In this document: positions 1 through 6,441 of the stretch, in pieces
Layout of the letters: every line of letters starts with the position of its first letter
Numbering within the stretch: the first letter of the stretch is position 1
NCBI GenBank assembly: GCA_900542235.1
Contig: UQNB01000084.1
Location: forward strand, 1 to 8,048
Origin: an uncultured Collinsella sp.
GTDB taxonomy: Bacteria; Actinomycetota; Coriobacteriia; Coriobacteriales; Coriobacteriaceae
Length of the DNA: 8,048 nt
Direction of reading: 5' to 3'
Program-made: the position numbers and the translations under genes
The notes under the pieces: generated by a model
Told to the model about the DNA's origin: nothing
What the model saw: only the letters and a program-made list of their open reading frames with translations
Databases searched by the model: none

Positions 1-1587
1 CGCCTTCATGTGGTTGTAGATGGGCAGGCTCTTGTGGCCCGAAAGGCCGATCGTCGTGGTGGCGTGCTCGCCATAGGCGCCGGCGTTGGACAGCGTGTGC
101 AGGTCGATGGCCGTGATGGTGCCGTCGTTCATGGCGCCCAGCTTAACGGTCATCTGCATCTGGTGGCGCGAGTTGCCCGCAGTGATGGTCTCCTCACGGG
201 TGTAGCAGCAGTAGCTCGGACGGCCGGTCTGCTGCGTCACAAACGCAACGAAGATCTCGCAGCAGCCCGTCTGCTTGGAGCCAAAGCCACCGCCGATGCG
301 CGGCTTAATGACCTGCACCTGCGACTGCGGAATGTCGAGCGACTGCGCGACCATGCGGCGCACGTGGAAGGGCACCTGCGTAGAGGTGGTCACCGAGATG
401 CGTCCGAATGCGTCAGTCGTCGCGAAGGCACGGAAGGTCTCCATGGGCGCGGTCTGCGTGGCCTGGCTGGTGTAGGTGCGCTCAAAGACGATGTCGCTCT
501 GGGCGAAGGCCTCGTCAAGGTCGCCAAAATCGCTGGTACCGCTGCACACCAGGTTGCGCGGGACATCGCCGCCCTGCGGGAACATAAAGGTCACGTCGCC
601 CTCGGGGTGGACCACGATGTCGTTATCGAGCGCCTGGGTAAAGTCGAGCAGGGGCTCGAGCACCTCGTAGTCGACCTTGATGAGCTTGAGCGCCTTGTCT
701 GCGGCCTCCTCGGTCTCGGCGGCGACGATCGCCACCTCCTCGTTTTGGTAGCGCACGAGGTTCTCGAGGATCAGACGGTCGTAGGGACTCGGCTGCGGAT
801 AGCTCTGACCGGCGATGGTAAAGCGGCGCTTGGGCACGTCCTCGTAAGTGTAAACGCCCACGACGCCGGGCACCTTCAGGGCGCGCGAAGTATCGATGGA
901 GCGGATCTTGGCGCGGGCATAGGGGCTGCGCTTGAGTTTGACGATCAGGGCGCCGGCGGGCACCATATCGCCCGTGTAGACGGGACGGCCCTCGAGCAGC
1001 GCCTTCGAGTCCTTCTTGGGCTGCTTATGGGTGATCTGCTTGTACGAGACACCGTCGCAGCTGGTGTCGTTGACCGGCAGCTCGGGCATCTCAAAGCCCA
1101 CCTGCACGCCGGACTCGTTGAGGAAGCGGACAATGGCGCGCAGCTGGCTCTCGTAGCCGCTGCAACGGCAGAGGTTGCCGGCGAGCTGGCGCGACAGCTC
1201 CTCGCGCGTGGCGACGAGGCTCGGGTCCTCCTTGGCGGCGCGGGCAAGCGCCAGCACGTTCATGATAAGGCCGGGGGCGCAAAAACCGCACTGCTCGGCG
1301 CCTTCGGCAGCCATCGCGCGGGCAAGCGCCTCGGACTCGGCCTTGAGACCCTCGAGCGTGGTGATGGTGTGACCCTCAACGCGGGCGGCGGGAACCGAGC
1401 AGCTCAGCACCGGGTCGCCGTCGAGCCACACCGTGCACAGGCCGCAGTTGGTGGTCTCGCAGGCGCAGCGCACCGACGCACAGCCCTGCTCGCGCAGCAG
1501 CGCAAAGAGCATAGTGTCGGGGGCAATCTGAACCTTGACCTTGCGGCCGTTGAGCGTAAAGGAAAGATCGATGAGTTTGGCAGCCAT
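1..1587 (-). CDS. Molybdenum hydroxylase (xanthine dehydrogenase-like), fused [2Fe-2S] and molybdopterin domains, C-terminus cut by window edge
   Basis: This frame is open from the ATG at 1587 through base 1, giving 529 codons with no stop, so the C-terminus and the catalytic Glu region lie outside the window. Residues 1-80 are a plant-type [2Fe-2S] ferredoxin domain with C43-x4-C48-x2-C51-x11-C63. Residues 98-145 hold the second cluster, C100-x2-C103 and C140-R-C142. From about residue 200 the molybdopterin domain begins, with GQSYPQPSPY near 260 and the cofactor-binding GGGFGSK near 432-438. Extra cysteines C36 and C41 sit beside the first cluster. In this family the enzyme hydroxylates purines or other heterocycles and passes electrons through the two clusters to FAD on a partner subunit. 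The preceding gene's stop overlaps this start by one base (TAATG), and GAGG lies 7 bases upstream, which supports this start. Fusion of the [2Fe-2S] and Mo domains after a FAD-subunit gene matches the ygfM-xdhD layout and the proposed selenium-dependent xanthine dehydrogenases. Substrate and selenium use are inference. Confidence 0.9.
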   Translation of the reverse strand, partial: MAAKLIDLSFTLNGRKVKVQIAPDTMLFALLREQGCASVRCACETTNCGLCTVWLDGDPVLSCSVPAARVEGHTITTLEGLKAESEALARAMAAEGAEQCGFCAPGLIMNVLALARAAKEDPSLVATREELSRQLAGNLCRCSGYESQLRAIVRFLNESGVQVGFEMPELPVNDTSCDGVSYKQITHKQPKKDSKALLEGRPVYTGDMVPAGALIVKLKRSPYARAKIRSIDTSRALKVPGVVGVYTYEDVPKRRFTIAGQSYPQPSPYDRLILENLVRYQNEEVAIVAAETEEAADKALKLIKVDYEVLEPLLDFTQALDNDIVVHPEGDVTFMFPQGGDVPRNLVCSGTSDFGDLDEAFAQSDIVFERTYTSQATQTAPMETFRAFATTDAFGRISVTTSTQVPFHVRRMVAQSLDIPQSQVQVIKPRIGGGFGSKQTGCCEIFVAFVTQQTGRPSYCCYTREETITAGNSRHQMQMTVKLGAMNDGTITAIDLHTLSNAGAYGEHATTTIGLSGHKSLPIYNHMKA

Positions 1588-2501
1588 TAGCGCACCTCGC
1601 TAGAATCGACGCCGGGCACGCGGCGGCAGGAATACTCGTCCGTGGCAAACTTAGGAATCTGCACGGTCTCGAGCTCGCGGGCAAGCGCGGCAGAAAGCTC
1701 GATGCCGGCGGCACGACGCACGGCCTGGACGGCGAGCGGTGCCGAGATGCGACGGCGGTACTCGACCGAGCCCCACAGGTTGGTTCCGTAGCTCAGGGCA
1801 CGCACGGATGCAGCAAGGGCGCGAAGCTCGTCCTCGGAAGGCTGCTCGCTGGAAAGGCCACATGCCTCGCCCTGCAGCAAGGTAGCGCGCAGCGGGCGGG
1901 CGCCCACGGTGACGTGCCAGCTGTTGTCCCACCAGGCGGCGGTGACGTTTAAGGAGGGGAAGTCGGTCGCGGCCTTGCGCACGGCCTCATAGCTCGCGCG
2001 GTAATCGTGCTTGACGACCACGACATGCTCGATCACGTCACGTACGTAGCCCATGTCCACGAACTCCGCGAGCGGCACGCGACCGGCGCCCGTCAGCTCA
2101 ACATAGGAATCGAGCGCCAGGAACGCCGAGAGAACGTCCGAGAAGCCAAAGCGGCCGTAGATGCTGCCGCCCACCGTGGCGGTATTGCGCAGCTGCACGC
2201 CCACGATGTCGTGGACGGCGAACTCAAAGACATTGTTGACAAGCGCGTTGAGCTCGGCATGGCGCTCGAGCTGGCGCAGGGCGCACATGGCACCGATGCG
2301 AAACTCGGTCTCGGTCTCCTCAATCTGATCGAGTCCGCAGGCCGAAAGATCAATCGCCGTCGCCACGCGACGCGAACCCAGGCGCATCCAGATGCCGCCG
2401 CCCACAATCTTGTTGTTGCGGTTCTTCTGCAAGAGCTCATAGGCTTCGGCCGCGTTTCCAACACGGACGTAGGAACCGAACTTGAGCACGTTCTCCCCCA
2501 T
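1587..2501 (-). CDS. FAD-binding subunit of xanthine dehydrogenase-type molybdenum hydroxylase
   Basis: The product is 304 residues, a usual length for CoxM/XdhB/YgfM-type FAD subunits. The N-terminal FAD-binding region carries VGGG at 33-36, in the place of the family's AGGT/AGGS loop, and TAIDLS at 48-53. The second FAD signature is LRNTATVGGSI at 104-114, followed by FSDVLSAFLALDS at 120-132. The C-terminal third matches the CO dehydrogenase flavoprotein C-terminal domain in its expected place. In these enzymes this subunit takes electrons from the [2Fe-2S] clusters of the partner and passes them to NAD+ or another acceptor in the cytoplasm. It is translationally coupled to the downstream [2Fe-2S]/Mo gene by a one-base stop/start overlap. 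The start is less certain than for its neighbours, because AAAGAG abuts the ATG with almost no spacing. A GTG at codon 5 is a weaker alternative. The order of FAD subunit then fused subunit is the same as ygfM-xdhD in E. coli. The E. coli symbol is not assigned here because substrate and orthology are unproven. Confidence 0.88.
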   Translation of the reverse strand: MGENVLKFGSYVRVGNAAEAYELLQKNRNNKIVGGGIWMRLGSRRVATAIDLSACGLDQIEETETEFRIGAMCALRQLERHAELNALVNNVFEFAVHDIVGVQLRNTATVGGSIYGRFGFSDVLSAFLALDSYVELTGAGRVPLAEFVDMGYVRDVIEHVVVVKHDYRASYEAVRKAATDFPSLNVTAAWWDNSWHVTVGARPLRATLLQGEACGLSSEQPSEDELRALAASVRALSYGTNLWGSVEYRRRISAPLAVQAVRRAAGIELSAALARELETVQIPKFATDEYSCRRVPGVDSSEVR

Positions 2502-2525
2502 CTCTTTACTTGTCCAGTATCTCTA

Positions 2526-2531
2526 AGTGTA
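2526..2531 (-). promoter_or_regulatory. Possible extended -10 promoter element for the hydroxylase genes
   Basis: Minus-strand TACACT is preceded by TG one base upstream (TGGTACACT), the extended -10 form. It lies about 25 bases before the FAD-subunit start, just after the gdhA terminator. No good -35 hexamer is seen at 16-18 bases. Position fits an independent promoter for the two hydroxylase genes; the assignment is weak. Confidence 0.3.
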
Positions 2532-2561
2532 CCAAACGAGGGCGCACGACCCTCACCATCA

Positions 2562-2598
2562 TAGAAAAAGGCTCCCGGCCGATATGGTCGGGAGCCTT
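2562..2598 (-). terminator. Intrinsic terminator of gdhA
   Basis: The arms 2568-2580 and 2586-2598 form a 13-bp GC-rich stem (one G-T pair) with a 5-base loop. Read on the minus strand the stem ends in a T-rich tail, TTTTTCTAT, of which the first two T belong to the arm. It begins about 44 bases after the gdhA stop codon and separates gdhA from the hydroxylase genes. Confidence 0.88.
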
Positions 2599-2641
2599 AA
2601 GCTCATCAGCTGGTGCTGAACGGAGCTATGTCAAGCTGAAT

Positions 2642-3997
2642 TTAGCAGACGCCCTGAGCGAGCATGGCGTCGGCGACCTTCAGGAAGCCGGCGATGTTGG
2701 CGCCCATGACAAAGTTGCCCTCCTGGCCATACTCCTTGGCGGTGTCGTCCACGTTGTGGAACATGCCGCGCATGAGCTGCTCGAGCTTGCCGTCGACCTC
2801 CTCGAAGGTCCAGGACAGGTGCTCGGCGTTCTGGCTCATCTCGAGGCCGGACACGAGCACGCCGCCGGCGTTGGCAGCCTTACCGGGCATAAAGGCGACG
2901 CCGTTCTCCTGGAAGTAGGTCGTGGCCTCGATGGTCGTGGGCATGTTCGCGCCCTCGCCGACCACCTTGCAGCCATTGGCGACGAGCGCCTGGGCGTCCT
3001 CGAGCAGCAGCGTGTTCTCGCGAGCGCAGGGCAGCGCGATGTCGCAGGGCAGCTGCCACACACCGCGGCCGTCGCCCTCGTGCCACACGGCACCGGGCTT
3101 CTCGTCAACGTACATGGCGAGCGTGACGCCCTTGTCGTGGCCGGAGCGCTTCTGGTTGTAGACGTGCTCGAGCACGGAGTAGTCGATGCCGTCGGGATCC
3201 TCGACCCAGCCGTGGGTATCGGAGCAGGCCAGCACCTTGCCGCCAAGCTGGGAAACCTTCTGGACGGCGTAGATAGCGACATTGCCGGAACCGTGAACGA
3301 CAACGTTCTTGCCCTCGAAGGAGTCGCCGCGGCTCTTGAGGTACTCGTCCACAAAGTAGACCAGGCCGTAGCCGGTGGCCTCGGTACGGGCGAGCGAGCC
3401 GCCAAAGGAGAGGCCCTTGCCGGTGAGGACGCCGGTCCACTCGTTGGTCAGGCGCTTGTACTGACCGAACATGTAGGCCACCTCGCGGCCGCCAACGCCC
3501 AGGTCGCCGGCGGGAACGTCGGTGTTGGGGCCGATGTGGCGGTAGAGCTCGGTCATGAAGGACTGGCAGAAGTGCATGATCTCGTTGTTGGACTTGCCCT
3601 TGGGGTCAAAGTCGGAGCCGCCCTTGCCGCCGCCCATGGAAAGGGTGGTCAGGCTGTTCTTAAGAATCTGCTCCAGACCCAGGAACTTGAGCATACCCAG
3701 GGTGACCGTCGGGTTAAAGCGCAGGCCGCCCTTGTAGGGCCCAATGGCAGAGTTGAACTCGACGCGGTAACCGCGGTTGACCTGGACCTTGCCCTGGTCG
3801 TCGACCCAGGGAACACGGAACATAACGATGCGCTCGGGCTCGACGAGGCGCTCCAGTAGGGCGGCCTCCTCGTACTCGGGATGGGCGTCGAGCGCCGGCT
3901 GGATGGTGCCGAGGATCTCGGTCGCGGCCTGGATGAACTCAGGCTGCTCGGGATAGCGGGCCTTGAGCTCGTCGAGAACTTTCTGCGTGTAGCTCAT
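2642..3997 (-). CDS. gdhA: Glutamate dehydrogenase, hexameric class, probably NADP-dependent
   Basis: The product is 451 residues, matching the roughly 450-residue hexameric bacterial class. It interconverts 2-oxoglutarate plus ammonia and L-glutamate in the cytoplasm, linking carbon and nitrogen metabolism. The substrate-pocket residues are all present and fall at the same numbers as in the Clostridium symbiosum enzyme: K89 in GPYKGG, K113 in ILKN, catalytic K125 in MGGGKGG and D165 in PAGDLG. The dinucleotide fold begins with GSGNVA at 236-241. The later ACSD segment (257-260) resembles the E. coli NADP enzyme more than the clostridial NAD enzyme, so NADP is preferred by inference. The start at 3997 is chosen because GGAGGA lies at ideal spacing. 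An upstream in-frame ATG at 4045 would add 16 residues but lacks a ribosome site and would pass through that Shine-Dalgarno sequence. It is monocistronic: a terminator follows, and tRNA-Sec lies upstream. Confidence 0.97.
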   Translation of the reverse strand: MSYTQKVLDELKARYPEQPEFIQAATEILGTIQPALDAHPEYEEAALLERLVEPERIVMFRVPWVDDQGKVQVNRGYRVEFNSAIGPYKGGLRFNPTVTLGMLKFLGLEQILKNSLTTLSMGGGKGGSDFDPKGKSNNEIMHFCQSFMTELYRHIGPNTDVPAGDLGVGGREVAYMFGQYKRLTNEWTGVLTGKGLSFGGSLARTEATGYGLVYFVDEYLKSRGDSFEGKNVVVHGSGNVAIYAVQKVSQLGGKVLACSDTHGWVEDPDGIDYSVLEHVYNQKRSGHDKGVTLAMYVDEKPGAVWHEGDGRGVWQLPCDIALPCARENTLLLEDAQALVANGCKVVGEGANMPTTIEATTYFQENGVAFMPGKAANAGGVLVSGLEMSQNAEHLSWTFEEVDGKLEQLMRGMFHNVDDTAKEYGQEGNFVMGANIAGFLKVADAMLAQGVC

Positions 3998-4001
3998 GCT
4001 T

Positions 4002-4007
4002 CCTCCA
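4002..4007 (-). promoter_or_regulatory. Shine-Dalgarno site that fixes the gdhA start
   Basis: Minus-strand GGAGGA lies a few bases before the ATG at 3997. Its strength decides for this start over the in-frame ATG at 4045. Confidence 0.85.
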
Positions 4008-4033
4008 ATTGATGGAAAAGAAAGGTGTCGTTC

Positions 4034-4076
4034 GCGGCGCCCCATGCGCCGTGAGCTTTATCGAGTATGGATAATA
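4034..4076 (-). promoter_or_regulatory. Possible gdhA promoter -10 and leader hairpin
   Basis: Minus-strand TATTAT at 4071-4076 is the best -10 candidate upstream of gdhA and would give a leader of roughly 65 bases. The matching -35 is poor. In the predicted leader, 4035-4040 and 4046-4051 form a six-base-pair GC hairpin with a five-base loop. The role is unknown and no known riboswitch is recognised. Confidence 0.28.
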
Positions 4077-4177
4077 TCGCACTGTTGCTACAAAGTTACG
4101 AATAAGGCAACGAGCGGATGTTTCATTTTGATTACGATGCAGGTAGATAGCTTTTTGACCGCCTGACGAGCAAATCG

Positions 4178-4210
4178 CGTGTTTCGAAGCTGTTTCCCGC
4201 ACGTTTCGAA
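4178..4210. repeat. Pair of TTTCGAA direct repeats
   Basis: CGTGTTTCGAA (4178-4188) and CACGTTTCGAA (4200-4210) are near-identical and 22 bp apart, about two helical turns. Each contains the palindrome TTCGAA. They could be an operator pair, but the second overlaps the arm of the neighbouring hairpin. Chance or repeat-element origin is just as likely. Confidence 0.3.
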
Positions 4211-4247
4211 ACCACCACAAAGGGGACAGGCACCTTTGTGGTGGTTT
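4209..4247. repeat. Perfect 15-bp inverted repeat (REP/MITE-like hairpin) 13 bases past the tRNA-Sec 3' end
   Basis: The arm AAACCACCACAAAGG at 4209-4223 is the exact reverse complement of 4233-4247, with loop GGACAGGCA. The right arm, read on the plus strand, runs into a fourth T. On the minus strand the stem is followed only by TTTCG, so it is a poor intrinsic terminator but could still stop or process the selC transcript. Part of its left arm and loop (4217-4230) recurs at 7971-7984 with one mismatch, which argues for a dispersed palindromic repeat rather than a gene-specific structure. Confidence 0.75.
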
Positions 4248-4260
4248 TGGCGAGATGCGT

Positions 4261-4357
4261 TGGCGGGAACGGATGTGAATCGAACACATCCAAGACGTTT
4301 TGCACGCCTCACAACGGTTTTGAAGACCGCGGGGCCCACCGGAGCCCATCCGCTCCC
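4261..4357 (-). tRNA. selC: tRNA-Sec (selenocysteine), anticodon TCA
   Basis: The 97-base gene encodes its own CCA (4261-4263). Read on the minus strand it has an 8-bp acceptor stem (GGGAGCGG with CCGTTCCC, one G-T pair) and discriminator G. The T arm is 5 bp (ATGTG/CACAT) with loop TTCGATT. The D stem is 6 bp (GGGCTC/GGGCCC) with a very short loop. The variable arm has about 7 bp (GAGGCGT with ACGTCTT). The anticodon loop is CTTCAAA, with TCA at 4321-4323. The 8+5 acceptor/T stack, long D stem and UCA anticodon are diagnostic of bacterial tRNA-Sec. SerRS charges it with serine, SelA converts that to selenocysteine, and SelB delivers it to UGA codons next to a SECIS hairpin. It lies directly after selB. 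All stems appear intact. Confidence 0.97.
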
Positions 4358-4369
4358 AAACGTGGCGGT

Positions 4370-4375
4370 ATTTTA
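4370..4375 (-). promoter_or_regulatory. Possible selC promoter, extended -10
   Basis: Minus-strand TAAAAT is preceded by TGG (TGGTAAAAT), the extended -10 pattern. It lies 12 bases before the first base of the tRNA, so transcription would start within a few bases of the mature 5' end. TTGTGG upstream is only 14 bases away, so no standard -35 is present. selC may instead be read through from selAB. Confidence 0.35.
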
Positions 4376-4419
4376 CCAAACCCAACAGACCACAACCGAA
4401 AAGAGCGATGCGGAAACCG

Positions 4420-6441
4420 CTAACGCAGCGATCTCAGACCGCCGGACTCCTTGTCGAGTACTGTAAAGCGCACGGCATCCAGGTGCTCCAAGATGCTAAT
4501 GGTTCGTTTGCGCGACACGCCCAGGGCTTCGCGCAGCACACTCGTGGTGGCGGCGCCGCCAGCAGCCTCGATAGCCGTCGCAACAACCTCACGCGCATGG
4601 GCCTCGGCAGCGGCGGACAAGGCAACGTCGCGCTCGACCTTAACGATCGAGTGGTTGAGCGAAAGCTCGCGCAGTGCACGCGTCATGGTGTCGCGATCGA
4701 GCTGCAACTGTTCGCTCACCTCGGGAAGCGTCGGCGCATTAAGACCGGCCTCATCCAGCAGGGCCACGATACGCTGGCCAGCCTCGCGCACCACGCGTAT
4801 CGCCGCGGCGGCGGAATGCGGGTCGAACACCTCGGCACCGTCGACGGCGCACACGCCACGTGCAGAGCCCTCGGCAATAAGTGCCATCGCGACATCGTTA
4901 CCGGCGCCCGGCCAAGCCGCGTGCGCGACCGCACCGGACGTAAAGCCGATCTCCTTGGGAGCCGCCGCGTGCATGGAGGACAAGGCCGCAGCCAGCACAT
5001 CCATTGCAGCATCGAGAGCCGAGGCATCTGCGTAGAGCACCGCACCGCCCGCAGCAAGCTCGCACACGGCAGCCTGGTCCACAAGCCCACGCAAAACGAT
5101 CTCGACCTCGCCGGTAACAAGATCGAGCGCTGCGGCAACACCGGCAGCAGCAACAGGCAGCGTTTGCAGCGCCAGCCACGCGTGTACGCCGTCCGCGACA
5201 ACTGTGCTCGGCCGTCCGCGACATCTCCGGACTCAAGCGCCGCATACAACGCGCGCTCCCCCGCCGACAGGACCCGCGCGCGGCGACAGCGCGATAGCAG
5301 GACGCGTCCGCCGCCAAGCAGCGAAATCGGCGAATACGACAGAATGACGGCATGATCGCCGGCGCGCAACGGCAGCGGCCGTTCCAGGCGCACCTGCACC
5401 ACACGCGTCTCGCCGACCGCAATAGGCGGCTCGTCGTCTAAAAGCATAATGCGGCCGAGCACCTCAGCCGTGCCCGCCATAACGTGCACGCGTGTACCCG
5501 AAGCAAGAACGCCGGCTCGCACGCCATCGCGCCCCACATATGTCAGTTGCATCAAAAAGCGCAGCGTCTGGCCCACGCGACCCTCGACGCCGAGCATCTC
5601 GCCGCGCTTGAGGCCCGCCGTTGCGCAGCTCCCCGCCGCGCTCGACCCCCGCCACGCCATCGCCCACCAGGTTCAGGGCGACGCGCTGGCCGGGAACCGC
5701 GCACTGGGTATCCCCGTGAACCTGCACCCCGCGCACGCGACAGCGCGTTTGCGACGGCAGCGCAACGAGCTCATCGCCAACCGAAACGGGACCGTCGTGC
5801 AGCGTACCCGTCACGACGGTTCCGGTGCCGCGGATGCTAAAGCAACGGTCGATGGGAAGACGGGGCGCGGCGCCCGAGCCAGCGGTCGCCTCCAGATGCT
5901 CCGACCAGCACGAACAAACCGTGTTATCGAGCGTCGTAAGCAGCTCGTCCAGGCCCTCGCCCGTCTTGGAGGACACCGGCACTATAGAGGCACCCGCAAA
6001 CACGGTCCCGTCCAGAAACGCCTCGACATCGAGCTCCGCCAGCGCGGCAATCTCGTGGTCGGCCAAATCGCGCATCGTGAGTGCGACGACCATGCGCGTC
6101 ACACCCAACAGCTCCAGAACCCGAACGTGCTCGCGGGTCTGCGGCATCACGCCCTCAACGGCCGAAACCGCCAGCAACGCAACGTCCACGCCGGTGGCGC
6201 CCTGCACCATGGCGCGCAGATAGTGCGCATGCCCGGGTACGTCGACCAAGCCGACAAGCTTGCCGCTGGGAAGCTCGAGCTCGCCAAAGCCGAGCTCAGT
6301 GGTCATGCCTCGGCGCCGTTCGACCTCCAGACGGTCGGGATTTTTGCCGGTCAGCGCCTCGATAAGGGCCGACTTTCCGTGGTCGACGTGTCCTGCCGTT
6401 CCGACGATAACGGGACATTCGACAAGCTCGCGCGCGGTCAT
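4420..6441 (-). pseudogene. selB: Selenocysteine-specific elongation factor SelB, interrupted by two frameshifts
   Basis: SelB is the GTPase that carries Sec-tRNA(Sec) to the ribosome at a SECIS hairpin. The ATG at 6441 overlaps the selA stop (ATGA). The first part shows G1 GTAGHVDHGKS (14-24), RRGMT (43-47), G3 DVPGH (67-71) and a beta-barrel ending PGQRVALNLVGDG. This frame then leaves SelB sequence and stops at 5464. The next SelB segment, from LKRGEMLGVEG through GDHAVILSYSP and GGGRVLL to ALESGDVADG, lies in another frame. The C-terminal winged helices return to the first frame, from DGVHAWLALQTL to the SECIS-binding GVSRKRTISILEHLD, and stop at 4420. The two shifts cancel, leaving room for about 673 residues, near the long end of the family. 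G4 reads TMRD (122-125) rather than TKxD/NKxD. Without correction the product would be 325 residues and lack the RNA-binding domain. SelB identity is certain; whether the gene is dead or the sequence has errors is open. Programmed frameshifting seems unlikely. Confidence 0.85.
5188..5223. repeat. 13-bp exact direct repeat at the second selB frame change
   Basis: GCCGTCCGCGACA occurs at 5188-5200 and again at 5211-5223, with start-to-start spacing of 23 bp. Removing one 23-bp unit joins the middle selB frame to the C-terminal frame, giving GDVADGVHAWLAL. This makes slippage or repeat-mediated misassembly a candidate cause of the shift. A single missing base between the copies would also explain it. 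Confidence 0.8.

Noticed and set aside
10..1590. A 526-codon open frame on the plus strand
   Set aside because: It is the antisense shadow of the hydroxylase gene, whose minus frame has full [2Fe-2S] and Mo motifs. The plus product is low-complexity and unlike any family.
2510..3859. A 449-codon plus-strand open frame
   Set aside because: Antisense to gdhA, and it runs through the gdhA terminator. Long antisense frames are expected in high-GC genes with strong third-position bias.
4209..4247. CRISPR repeat or intrinsic selC terminator
   Set aside because: There is only one palindromic unit with no spacer array, and the minus-strand side has only three T after the stem.
3939..4385. Minus-strand open frame of 148 codons across the selC-gdhA gap
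   Set aside because: It covers the tRNA-Sec gene, the hairpin and the gdhA start, and shows no domain.
5150..5640. Programmed ribosomal frameshifting in selB
   Set aside because: No slippery heptamer or clear stimulatory structure was found at either site, and two opposite events would be needed.
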